Origin: Priapulus caudatus
Lineage: Eukaryota; Priapulida; Priapulimorpha; Priapulimorphida; Priapulidae
Length of the DNA stretch: 20,959 nucleotides
Assembly (NCBI RefSeq): GCF_000485595.1
Contig: NW_014578068.1
Span: 48,727-69,685, forward strand
Direction: 5' to 3'
This document shows positions 10,105-19,770 of this stretch, one piece after another (the stretch's first letter is position 1; the number at the start of each line of letters is the position of its first letter). Below the pieces are notes generated by a model that saw only the letters and a list, made by a program, of their open reading frames with translations, searched no databases and was not told the DNA's origin. The translations under genes and the position numbers were made by a program.

Positions 10105-10110
10105 AATAAA
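10105..10110 (+). promoter_or_regulatory. Candidate polyadenylation hexamer, copy A flank
   Basis: AATAAA in AAAAAAGAATAAATTAT. In the uninterrupted copy B arrangement the same hexamer lies about 210 bases after the lectin stop codon, a reasonable 3'UTR length. In copy A it is separated from its exon by the 8-kb interruption and gap. Confidence 0.3.
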
Positions 10111-10133
10111 TTATATATATATAGATATACATT

Positions 10134-10165
<32 letters not shown>
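10108..10165. repeat. AT microsatellite
   Basis: Runs of (AT)n and (TA)n. Counterpart of 15046-15130, with a different length and different interruptions. Confidence 0.85.
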
Positions 10166-10671
10166 TATGTATTGAATATGTGTGCGATCATTTGAACTCT
10201 TTATATATAATTATAAAGTATGCCTGTCTTACCATAGATGCGTGTATAACGTGTTATATCTAATACCAAACATGGTGTTTTCTATATATCTTATGCTTAT
10301 ACGATCCGTTACTAGTACTAGCCAGAAATAGTATGCCTGTTATATGAAACACAATATACTTAAATGACACTGTGTAGCTATTATATATAGCTTTTATATA
10401 TTGTTCTTATTTATCTTTGGTGCCTGAATATATGTGTCTTATTAACAATGTTTCCGTTCATTTCTAGCATCTCTCATGCAAGATACGCCTCTTTCGAATT
10501 TTTTGTCACAAGACTCATGCTCGATTAACAATCACATTTTCCCTATGTTTGCATATTAGGGGTTCACGGCATAATCTGTGTTGGGTAGGTTGTATTTAGA
10601 TTTTTAGTCCAAAAATTCCAGAAAAATCTTTTATTTTATAACATTTAGTTACCACCGGCATGATCCGACCT

Positions 10672-10765
10672 TAATATTATTATTATTAATCGAACACAAC
10701 AAGCAACAACAACAAATAACTAATAATAAATAATAATAATAATTAATAACAATACAGTAATAAAT
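10672..10765. repeat. AAT/AAC trinucleotide tract
   Basis: Imperfect AAT and AAC units. The counterpart at 15627-15724 is a purer and longer (AAT)n run, so the tract differs in length between the two unit copies. Confidence 0.85.
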
Positions 10766-11483
10766 TTAGGTTTATTTTTTTCAACTGGGTTTATTCATAC
10801 CTACAATTCACTACTCTGCCCAACAACAACAGACGTCAGCGCCACCGCATCACCCTCGCTCTACCATCACTCCCCCGGGCGGCGACAACGAACGTCCTTG
10901 TCGTAGAAATAGAGAGTTATTGAGTTGCAGCGCCGTGCATACAGCTGCGACTGATTCATCCGGCTGCTGCCGAGACGACGCACGACGACGACGACGAAAG
11001 GGCGCAGCTCAGGGATTCATTAATATAGCTACTCACCAAGCGAAATCAATTTGCGCAGCCTCTACTTGCCCGCGGCGCGCCTCGCTACACAAACACAGCA
11101 AGCCTATCTGCTGTTAACCAGCACGCAGGCCTATAACTGCCAGGCGAGCCTCCCCAACACCGCGTCTCGCCGTGGAATATTCCGCTCGCACCACGGAATC
11201 CTCACTGAATACGCGATGACAAACTTATAACCTTTTTTATGCTGTGTACCATGGTCGCTCTAAAAGTTTTAGGCTTGCTTGATTGACGAAACCCGGTGTA
11301 AAGATCCAGAAAGAGATGGTTTAACATTACTTGCCCGATTTAACTTATATTTAACTTATTATTTACATCTGAGACATGCATTCGTTGAAACTAGATCAAC
11401 TGATCAAGCTTCCGCCAGGTGTCATCTTTAAGAATCCGATCAAATTAAGTTTGTTTTTGTTTCAGCTATCCCATACTGGATCC

Positions 11484-11757
11484 CACACGCACACGCACAC
11501 ACACACACGCACGTACACACACGCACGTACGCGAGCACACACACACGCCGCCACACCACACACGCACGTACACACACCGCGACGTACACACACACGCACG
11601 TACGCGAGCCCACACACACGCGCACACACACGCACGTACACACGCGCACGTACGCGAGCACACACACACGCGCACACACAATACGCACGCACGCGAGCAC
11701 GCGAGCCACACACAAACGCATTCACGCGCACGCACAAACGCACGCACGCACACGCGC
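11484..11757. repeat. CA/CG-rich microsatellite, copy A
   Basis: (CA)n with frequent CGCACGTA and GCGAGCA words, about 270 bp. The copy B tract (16462-16606) is about 145 bp. Long open frames on both strands (Thr-His-rich, Cys-Val-rich) are readouts of the repeat and not genes. Confidence 0.92.
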
Positions 11758-11974
11758 GTTGTTTTATTTTCAGGCTATACGTTACTACCGTCGTGAGTGC
11801 ATGCGTACACCATCACCACTCCACCACGCTTCGATCGCTCACTAAAGCCCAGCAATCTGTGGTTATGCTTCATTGGCTACAGGGCGGAGGGAGCGACGAG
11901 ATGACAGCGGAGAGGTTAACGAATTTGCATGACCTTGTCACCATCATTTCACGCGAGTGTACGCGCTCGATCCG

Positions 11975-12165
11975 CACCCCCCCTCCGCCTCCTACACCCC
12001 CTCCGCCTCCGCACCCCTCCGCTTCCACACCCCCTCCCACCTCCCGCACCCCTCCCCACCCCTCCCGCCTCCCGCACCCCTCCGCTCCGCCGCCTTCGCC
12101 CCCCTTCCCGCCCCTCGCCTCCCGCTCCCGCCTCCTCCCGCACCCTCTGTCGCCCGGGCTCATGA
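11975..12165. repeat. C-rich minisatellite (CCTCCGC words)
   Basis: Tract of CCCCTCCGCCTCC-like units. It lies where the match between the two unit copies ends (about 12005 against 16852). It reappears in reverse orientation at 20810-20959. Confidence 0.9.
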
Positions 12166-12415
12166 CGAGGGATTATAAACATGCCGCGTAACAACAAGTG
12201 CGAGTGACTGGACCGTACGATGATGACTCAATGTGTCACGACGATGGGTGGGGAGGGAGAGGCAGGGAGTGAGGGGAGGGGAGGGAGGGAGAAAGGCAGG
12301 AAGGAAGTGTGGAGCGGAGGTAGGGAGGAAGGGCAGGCAGAGAGGGACGGATGAGGAGGGAGAAAGGGGAGGAGGAAGGGAGCAAACAAAACATTTACAA
12401 ATGGGCGTTTGTTCT
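12166..12415 (+). repeat. Unit distal segment with purine-rich tract (inverted copy at 20545-20800)
   Basis: GGGATTATAAA, GCCGCGTAACAACAAGTGCG and TCACGACGATGGGTGG lead into a G/A-rich tract (about 12240-12390). All of these occur in the same order on the minus strand at 20545-20800. Copy B lacks this segment at its end. Confidence 0.85.
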
Positions 12416-13177
12416 CTTGTCAAAGGCAAAGCAAATCGAAGCAGCCAATCAGAAGGCGCTAAATTTTTCGCTATGTTATACCGTTTGGGAAAAAAAATTT
12501 CGCGGCCCTGGCTTGCTGCGTAAAATTATACTTGTGGGAGAGTCTTACGGTCCAGTAACCCGGCAAGTTCCCACATTTGTTCGTTCGTATTCGCAGAAAC
12601 ACACAGTCCGTGGTCCCGTGATGCCCCACTTAACAGATCTTTGCCGACTCTAGAGTCGTTCACACCTCTCCGTGTCTGCTGCCCGGGATTACTACAAGTC
12701 GCCATATATATGCGTATGAATATATGAGCTCTCTCACGAACATTACGCTGCTTGTCAAGCCAAGGTCAAGTCAAGTCAAACTGATGAGTGAGTCGTGTAA
12801 GATGTAATACCAAGATAGATCAACTAGATTCTATTTAGAGATTTAGATAAATTCTTCTACTATTTTCATTTTATTTTATTTATCGATTTATATCATATAT
12901 TTATATATCGTTAGATAACATAGTTTATCTATTTTAGTAATAATTATGCAAAGTAGTAAAGTTAGTAAAATAACAATAATAACGAGGCTATGATAAGATA
13001 GGGCGTACAAGTGTAAAACACTAAGACGCAACAATGATAAAAGTGAGATTTACAAATATGATAATAATAGGATACATGCATGTAGCCCCCAGAGTCCAAT
13101 AGGATCCAAAAACAAGATGTAACCATATTAACACGACGATAATAAGACTTGCATTATCTGTTTCTCGTGCAGTAGTG
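12416..13177. other. Intergenic or 5' region upstream of copy B
   Basis: Mostly AT-rich from 12780 on, with no recognisable gene on either strand. A perfect 14-base palindrome CGACTCTAGAGTCG lies at about 12643-12656. ATCTGTTTCTCGTGCAG at about 13156-13172 is a good splice acceptor just before the signal-peptide exon, so part of this region may be an intron in the 5'UTR. Confidence 0.5.
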
Positions 13178-13243
13178 ATGTATAGAAGGTCTGCAGTATT
13201 GGTCGTGCTTCTCCTACAAGCTGCAGTAATGCCAAGCCTCGTG
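13178..13243 (+). other. Signal-peptide exon of copy B
   Basis: Starting at ATG 13178 the 22 codons begin [17 protein letters not shown]: a basic n-region, a hydrophobic core and small residues after it. The exon has an acceptor just upstream (TTTCTCGTGCAG ending at 13172) and a strong donor (GTAAGT at 13244). It ends in phase 0, as the acceptor of the collagen exon requires. It is too short to stand out as an open frame. No counterpart is visible upstream of copy A. Confidence 0.75.
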
Positions 13244-13348
13244 GTAAGTTACACAGGCCTTTTTTAATCTTCATTTTCATGTTTATGTTCTATTGTTTGT
13301 TGTTAATTTTGTTTTTTATGAATGACGAGCACCAATATCCGAAATGTG

Positions 13349-13385
<37 letters not shown>

Positions 13386-14834
13386 GCTTGTGTATATATG
13401 TGCGCGCGTGTGTATGTGCGCGCATGTGTATGTGCGTGTATGCATGCGTGCGTGCGTTCGCTCGTGTGCGCGTGTGTGTGCATGCGCGCATACATGTGTA
13501 TAAGTGCGTGCGCGCATGCATGTGTATGTGTGTTTGCGCGCGTGCGTGTATGTATGCATCGTGCGTGTGTGCGCGTACGTATATGTATGTGGGCTAGTGT
13601 GCGCGCCTGAGGATATGATGGATGTGTGTATGTGTATGCGTGCACGCGTACGTGCGTTCCACAGAGGCTATAGGATTTTGGTTTCAACTTTCAAATATAT
13701 CCTAACGACAGAGTGGCACCTGCGAGACTAAGGGATGCAAGGGCGACCCCGGCACTCCTGGCCCGAAAGGCGGCACCGGCCCTCCTGGCCCGAAAGGCGA
13801 CCCCGGCACTCCTGGCCCGAAAGGCGGCACCGGCCCTCCTGGCCCGAAAGGCGACCCCGGCCCTGCTGGCCCGAAAGGCGGCACCGGCCCTCCTGGAGCG
13901 AAAGGCGGCAGCGCCTGCTGGCGAAAGGTGACGCCGGCGCTCCTGCACTAAAGGTGAGAGGGTTAGGCACGGACGTAAGGTTTTGATTGACCGCATAGTG
14001 GTATGTCAGCCTTCTACACTTTCTTCAATTGTACCACGAACGGAATATAACCATCATTAGGTATAGCTACTTACAGCATACGTCGTGTTAAGTCATAGAT
14101 ATAATATATTGACGCATACAGTTAATGATAACTCTATATAAACGCACACTGTCCATACGAGACTTGTAGAGTGTTTCCCGGCGGTGACACTATACACGAT
14201 CGAACGATCGAACACGCTTTTTGCGTGATCATTCGGTGGCCGTTATCTTAGAGAGTTGACTGTATATTGATATCGGATGGTCGTTCCTACTGTAATGTAG
14301 ATATAACTATGGTTATCTTGATGTTCCGATGCACGTCATAGGTTCGAAATTATGCAGACGTTCGCGAATATATGATACCTAATTGAAACTATATAACAAT
14401 AATTAAGTATGTAAATACACGAAACGACACACACGCACATGAAGCAAACAATGAACGAAAAAAGAACCACACGTTTCGTATTCTAATGCGTAGTTACCCG
14501 GGTTCCCGATAGGTTCGGACGGTGCCCGGGCCGCAGGCCGTCAGACAGTATTCAACAACTCCAGGTTACTGTGAGGGCAACTCGGTCACATCTGCTGTCA
14601 GGTAAGCATGAGGATCGCTCAGGCGTGGCTATCTACGGCCGCGGGAGGGAGAGAAAGTTGTCCGACCAAATTTCGCCAGTCTATGCCAGGGCTACAACGC
14701 CGTCACGGCGCCGTGTCGACGTGCAACGACGCAGAGTGCATTGCACGATAAGGGATGCGAATCTCACGCTTGGGCGTGAGCCTGCTAGCATACGAAAATA
14801 CGGCAGTGTCAGTGGATGTGTGCTTGAAGAGTAG
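13178..14834 (+). CDS. Nematogalectin-like protein, copy B (signal peptide, Gly-X-Y, SUEL lectin; frameshifted as sequenced)
   Basis: Three exons are visible. Exon 1 (13178-13243) encodes a signal peptide and ends at GTG|GTAAGT. Exon 2 (13712-13953, after CCTAACGACAG) starts [11 protein letters not shown], with two Cys before the collagen part. It then has about 25 Gly-X-Y triplets built from alternating KGDPGTPGP and KGGTGPPGP blocks, and ends at AAAG|GTGAGA. Exon 3 (14513-14834, after CCCGATAG) matches copy A's lectin exon. Exon 2 is 242 nt where a length of 3n+1 is needed, and exon 3 lacks single bases at many places compared with copy A, so the lectin domain cannot be read in one frame. 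The architecture (secreted, short collagen triple helix, C-terminal galactose-binding lectin) is that of nematogalectin, which helps build the nematocyst capsule and tubule. The predicted length of about 210 residues is near that family's size (28 kDa in Hydra). The identity is inferred from domain order, not from a database match. Confidence 0.75.
13244..13711 (+). other. Phase-0 intron of copy B, filled by a GT microsatellite
   Basis: GTAAGT at the 5' end and CCTAACGACAG at the 3' end; CCTAAC is also a plausible branch-point-like word. About 13343-13660 is (GT/GCGT)n. The many Cys-Val or Thr-His open frames here come from the repeat. Confidence 0.7.
13343..13660. repeat. GT/GCGT microsatellite
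   Basis: TGCGTGCGTGCG and GTGTGTATGTGCGCGC words over about 320 bases, inside the first intron of copy B. Copy A has no equivalent. Confidence 0.92.
13739..13900 (+). repeat. 27-bp coding minisatellite of Gly-X-Y triplets
   Basis: Near-identical 27-bp units alternate between GACCCCGGCACTCCTGGC and GGCACCGGCCCTCCTGGC cores joined by CCGAAAGGC, giving a 54-bp higher-order repeat of about three copies. Copy A keeps only about three 27-bp units. Because the unit is a multiple of nine bases, gain or loss changes the collagen length without breaking the frame. Confidence 0.85.
13954..14512 (+). other. Phase-1 intron of copy B
   Basis: Aligns with 886-1457 over its whole length, with single-base indels about as frequent as in the flanking exons. 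It has the same GTGAGA donor and CCCGATAG acceptor. Confidence 0.75.
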
Positions 14835-15028
14835 AAGTGATGGTGACGCTCGCCGATACACGTGCGACAGTAACAACCGCGTCGCATAGGAGCGTTCTCA
14901 AAAAGCTGCTGATAACGAGTGCCAGTGGCACGAACGTTTTGTATTGTGAGGCGGAATAGTAATTGCCGCCCGTCTGTCTGCCTTCTCGCTACACGTGTTA
15001 GCATACATCAAAGTAAAAAAAATGTTTA
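14835..15028 (+). other. 3' flank or 3'UTR of copy B
   Basis: Matches 1796-2005 and runs without interruption into the AT repeat. It is the reference for what copy A's flank looked like before the 8-kb interruption. Confidence 0.75.
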
Positions 15029-15042
15029 AAAAAGTAAAAAAG

Positions 15043-15048
15043 AATAAA
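15043..15048 (+). promoter_or_regulatory. Candidate polyadenylation hexamer, copy B
   Basis: AATAAA about 209 bases after the lectin stop codon, preceded by an A-rich stretch. It is the first such hexamer downstream, but an AT-rich setting makes chance occurrence likely. Confidence 0.4.
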
Positions 15049-15626
15049 TTATATATATATAGATATAAGATTTATATTATATATAATATATATACATATA
15101 ATATATTATATATATATATATAATATTATAGTTTGTGGCGATCATTGAACTCTTTATATATAATTATAAAGTATGCCTGTCTTACCATAGATGCGTGTAT
15201 ACGTGTATATCTATATACCACACATGTGTTTCTATATATCTATGCTTATACGATCCGTTACTAGTACTAGCCAGAAATAGTATGCCTGTTATATGAAACA
15301 CAATATCACATTAAATGACACTGTAGCTTATATATATAGCTTATATAGTGTTCTTATTTATCTTTGGTGCCTGAATATATGTGTCTTATTAACAATGTTT
15401 CCGTTCATTTCTAGCAATCTCAACATGCAAGATACGCTCTTTCGAATTATTTTGTCACAAGACTCAATAGCTCGATTAAAAATCACATTTTCCTATGTTG
15501 CATATTAGGGGTTCACGGGCATAATCTGTGTTGGGTAGGTTGTATTTAGATTTTTAGTCCAAAAATTCCAGATAAAAATCTTTTATTTTATAACATTTAG
15601 TTACCACCGGCATGATCCGACCTTAA

Positions 15627-15672
15627 TATTATTATTATTAATCGCAACAACAACAGCAACAACAACAATAAC

Positions 15673-15719
<47 letters not shown>

Positions 15720-15724
15720 TAACA
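15627..15724. repeat. (AAT)n / (AAC)n tract, copy B
   Basis: A long, nearly pure AAT run preceded by CAACAACAG words. Longer and purer than its copy A counterpart. Confidence 0.9.
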
Positions 15725-16461
15725 GTAATAAATTTAGGTTTATTTTTTTCAACTGGGTTTATTCATACCTTACAATTCACTACTCTGCCCAACCAACAAC
15801 AGACGTCAGCGCCACCGCATCACCCCTCGCCTCTACCATCACTCCCCCGGGCGGCGACAACGAACGTCCTTGTCGTAGAGAATAGAAGAGTTATTGAGTT
15901 GCAGCGCCGTGCATACAGCTGCGACTGATTCATCCGGCTGCTGCCGACGACGACGACGACGACGACGAAGGGACGCAGCTCAGGGATTCATCTAATATAG
16001 CTTACTCACCAAGCGAAATCAATTTGCGCAGCCTCTACCTTGCCCCGCGGCGCGCCTCGCTACACAAACACAGCAAGCCTATCTGCTGTTAACCAGCACG
16101 CCAGCCTATAACTGCCAGGCGAGCCTCCCCCCAACACCGCGTCTCGCCGTGGAATATTCCGCTCGCACACGGAATCCCTCACTGAATACGCGGATGCCAA
16201 ACTTATAACCTTTTTTATGCTGTGTACCATGGTCGTCTAAAAGTTTTAGGCTTGCTTGATTGACGAAACCCGGTGTAAAGATCCAGAAAGAGATGGTTTA
16301 ACATTACTTGCCCGATTTAACTTATATTTAACTTATTATTTACATCTGATGACATGCATTCGTTGAACTAGATCAACTGATCAATGCTTCCGCCAGATGT
16401 CATCTTCTAAGAATCCGATCAAATTAAGTTTGTTTTGCTTCAGCTATCCCATACTGGATCC

Positions 16462-16606
16462 CACACGCACACGCACACGCACACACACACGCACGTACGC
16501 GAGCACACACACACGCGCACACACACGTACGCACGCACGCGAGCACGCGAGCACACACACAAACGCATTCACGCGCACACACAAACGCGCGCACGCACAC
16601 GCGCGT
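16462..16606. repeat. CA-rich microsatellite, copy B
   Basis: The same CA/CGCACGTA words as 11484-11757 but about half the length, with identical flanking sequence on both sides. Confidence 0.92.
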
Positions 16607-16852
16607 TGTTTTATTTTCAGGCTATACGTTACTACCGTCGTGAGTGCATGCGTACACCATCACCACTCCACCACGCTCGATCGCTCACTAAAGCCCAGCA
16701 ATCTGTCGTTATGCTTCATTGCTACAGGGCGGAGGGAGCGACGAGATGACAGCGGGAGAGGTTAACGAATTTGCATGACCTTGTCACCATCATTTCACGC
16801 GAGTGTACGCGCTCGATCCCGCACCCCCCGCCTCCCTCCTACACCCCCTCCC

Positions 16853-17595
16853 GATGCGAACATAGAAACATGCACATCTAATACGTAATGTCTATAGGAT
16901 GCAAACGTGATGTGCAAAGGTCGGCGAGCGTATGCAGCGCAACACAGATATCAACGACGAAATGCGTTGCAACGGTAGAAATGTGTTCATCCAGAGAATA
17001 CTCGAGACTAGTGCGTCATCTAGTATACCGGCATCTCTAGATGACATCGTGACCGCGGCGTGGGCCGGTGACGTATATCACTCGATGGCGGAGCATCGGA
17101 TCGGCTGCTAGCCTATACAGACGAATGCTGGCGCACACGCTAAATGCGCCCTGCACGTCTCACTCTTCCACGAACTGCCACCGACGACTGACGATGACGG
17201 TGACGATGACGATGATGATGTCGTCTGCTGCAGCAGAACGGCTGTCACGAAACGGAGAACGAGGGCAATACGTTTACAGAGCGAGGGGCTCCGATTTATA
17301 GGTAAAACCATAATAATAATAATAGAATTAATAAAAAATTAATAATAATTAATATTATGTTGTTATAATTGTGATAATAATAATAAGCAATGGTATGATA
17401 ACGATAACGAAGCGTTCAATTTAACCTATGCGCTTTTTTTATATAGATTGCGCTGATTCAGTTGATAGATAGATTGATTTTATATGCTTCAGTTTATTTT
17501 TATCATGATAATAATTGTTTATTCTCGTATTGTTTTATTGTATATGTACACGTTTAAAGAGGAAATGATAGAAATACACGGTAAGAGGAAGACAC

Positions 17596-17634
<39 letters not shown>

Positions 17635-18197
17635 GAGGAGACAGAGAGAGACAGAGAGAGAGACAGGGGGAGGAAGCGAGGAAGAGAAGAGAGAGAGAGA
17701 GAGAAGAGAGGAGAGAGAGACGACGACGAGCGGATAGAGATGAATGGAGAGAATGTCATTTCCCCAGTGCTGAAGCAGTTGTGAAGTAATCAGAAAGATG
17801 AGAGAGATGTGATAGAGAAATGTGTAACGCCAGACACGTCTATTATCCGTGTCGGTTCCCATAACGCCAACCCTTACAGCCCCCGCAAGTATAGCGTGTA
17901 TAGAGCCGTACACAGAAATATCTCTATACACGGATACACTATATCTCTATACTCTGCATGTGTATGTACACTTTATTGACACGTATTATGTGCATACGCG
18001 TGTCATAGGTGCTTTATTGTGCCGTGTGCCGTGTACATACTCCATGAGTCTGCCAAAAGTGTTTTTATAGGACAGCTAGGTGCTCGGTATATAGAGGTGA
18101 TTTCACTGCACAACTGTCACTTAAGGGAAAACCCAAGTGTCCTACAGTCATGGGGTTGCTGTATCTCTAACGAACCCCCTCGTATCGTAAATGTGGC
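16853..18197. other. Anonymous region with AT-rich and GA-rich stretches
   Basis: Starts where the duplicated unit ends. No gene was recognised on either strand. 17310-17400 is AT-rich with AATAAT words. 17198-17220 is a short GATGAC run. The rest is unique within the window. Confidence 0.5.
17598..17740. repeat. GA microsatellite
   Basis: (GA)n with GACA and GGGA interruptions. Arg-Glu-rich and Ser-Leu-rich open frames over it are repeat readouts. Confidence 0.92.
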
Positions 18198-18949
18198 TGA
18201 TAGCGGTCTATGTCCCCCAGGTACTGCCGGAACGTACCCTGGGTACGGTCCGGTATACTGGAACGTACCCTGGTAACTATCTGATTAGCCGGACCGTACG
18301 TCGCTTACTCCTACCCTACCTGACTGTCCCTGTTCCGCCCACTACTGATGTCGCAAAATTTGAAATATACATACAGACCTGTATATTCTGCATCTGGTTG
18401 GATTGGAGTATGAAACTGTGAAACCAAGAAAAATTTCAACCTATATACACTGATGCGCGCAAATCCTTTGCAAATATCGCGATAGATGGGAATGCGTTTT
18501 CTTTCGCAATGTTACACATTTTCGCCACTTTTCGCCGCGAGATTTTTGAAATATGCATGGCTCCAAGTGTGGGTGGAACAGGAAAATTGTATGATTATCT
18601 TAATGGGTTGGAAACTTATAGACTCGCTGACACTTGTAAAAAGGCGGAAGGTGAAACGTAACAGGGTAAGGCAGAGTAATTGATTTAAGTGCTCTGGTAA
18701 GGGTTACGAATATTTTGCGGGAACGACCGGAAACAAGGAATGGGAGCTATAAAGCGGGCGTCTTTCCGCCGACAAGCGGTATGTATTACGACATCGGCTG
18801 AAAGTCAGGGTACGGTTTGCGAGTAGGCGAGGTACGGTCCGGCATATTAGAATAGTTACCAGGGTCGTTCCGGATAAGCCGTACCGACCCAGGGTACGTT
18901 TCGGTATACAGCGACTGACCGCCAGGTGTACATTCGGCATTACCCTGGG

Positions 18950-19195
18950 TAGAGTCCCTGTATACAGAGAGTGCGCCATGACGAGTCGGAAAAAATCGGT
19001 CACGTGATTGCTGACGGCATGTTGTTCCAAATTTGATCACACGCTGTCGCTTAAGTACAGCGCTGTATGGACCACGCTGTACAATGGCCGTAGTAATTAA
19101 TTAGACTAATCGCTGCTCAATAAACTCAAAATTTACAGAGATTATAGCTAAGACATGTGTCTATGTGTATCTAGATTTCTAGAACTCCAAAACAC
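18950..19195 (-). repeat. Long inverted-repeat arm (left) of the fold-back element
   Basis: The reverse complement matches 19535-19770 almost base for base. Shared words include TTCTAGAAATCTAGATACAC, CATGTCTTAGCTATAATCTC, GATTAGTCTAATTAATTACT, CATACAGCGCTGTACTTAAG and GCAACTCTCTGTATA-type ends. The arms would pair into a stem with a loop of about 340 bases. Confidence 0.88.
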
Positions 19196-19299
19196 ATGTT
19201 TACAGCTGCGAGCGAGTGAGAGTGGAACGCATTTATCTGTGAATTACAGTTGTCATATTCTTCCAAAATACTAGCTGCTGTTTTACACTAAGAAATTGA

Positions 19300-19435
19300 C
19301 AATTAAGCCTTATCATATGGCGCGACGATTTGAGTTACTTTTCTAGAAATCTAGATATATATAAACACATGTGTTATCTATGATCTCTGTGATTCTTGAG
19401 TTTATTGAAGCGCGAGTGATTTAATTAATTAGCAA
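19300..19435 (+). repeat. Third internal copy of the fold-back arm motif
   Basis: TTGAGTTACTTTTCTAGAAA and the following TCTAGATATATATAAACACA resemble 19497-19640 in direct orientation, including the upstream AATTAAG...ATATGGC.GCGA...CGATTTGAG. It is more diverged than the two pairing arms are from each other. Confidence 0.8.
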
Positions 19436-19534
19436 AGTATCTACGCGCGGGAGCAAGCACAGGTTAATATACGCACGGCTATGGCGGTAAAGAAAGTGTA
19501 AATTAAACTATCAATATGGCCCGCGAACGATTTG

Positions 19535-19770
19535 AGTTACATTTCTAGAAATCTAGATACACATAGACACATGTCTTAGCTATAATCTCTGTAAATTTTG
19601 CAGTTTATTGAAGAACGATTAGTCTAATTAATTACTACGGACCATTGTACAGCGTATCCATACAGCGCTGTACTTAAGCGCCAGCGTGTGGATACATTGG
19701 AAACAACATGGAGTCAAATCCTGAGTGGCGCAACTCTCTGTATATAGGACCCTACCCTGGGGGACATAGA
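19535..19770 (+). repeat. Long inverted-repeat arm (right) of the fold-back element
   Basis: Pairs with 18950-19195. It contains the self-complementary words TTCTAGAAATCTAGA, TTAATTAA-like and CAGCGCTG. It runs into the right terminal repeat ending at 19778. Confidence 0.88.

Larger units (their letters stand above)
10092..12005 (+). repeat. Duplicated 3'-flank unit, copy A part
   Basis: Matches 15029-16852 from AAAAGTAAAAAAGAATAAATT to the C-rich tract, with the same order of landmarks: AT repeat, an AT-rich stretch, (AAT)n, a GC-richer block with CGACGACG, a stretch ending in AAACCCGGTG, the CA repeat, TTTTATTTTCAGGC, and TGTACGCGCTCGATC. Together with 768-2005 this is one unit of about 3.1 kb. 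No protein-coding gene was recognised in it; the short open frames differ between the two copies. Confidence 0.88.
15029..16852 (+). repeat. Duplicated 3'-flank unit, copy B part
   Basis: Same landmarks in the same order as 10092-12005, with different tract lengths and scattered indels. It ends inside the C-rich tract at ACACCCCCTCCC. It contains an AT repeat (15046-15130), (AAT)n (15627-15724), (CGA)n (about 15949-15968) and a CA repeat (16462-16606). No gene was recognised. Confidence 0.88.

Noticed and set aside
10920-11117. 65-codon frame rich in Cys and Arg
   Set aside because: It depends on a (CGA)n tract whose length differs in copy B (15949-15968), where the frame is not kept.
11376-12191. 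271-codon + strand frame rich in Thr, His and Pro
   Set aside because: It spans the CA repeat and the C-rich minisatellite. The matching region of copy B does not preserve the frame, so it is repeat-derived.
13691-13996. Open frames in other frames and on the minus strand over the collagen exon (PFGPGG-like, RAGAAFRA-like)
   Set aside because: They shadow the 27-bp Gly-X-Y repeat. Only the + strand frame with Gly every third residue has a signal exon, splice sites and a downstream lectin exon.
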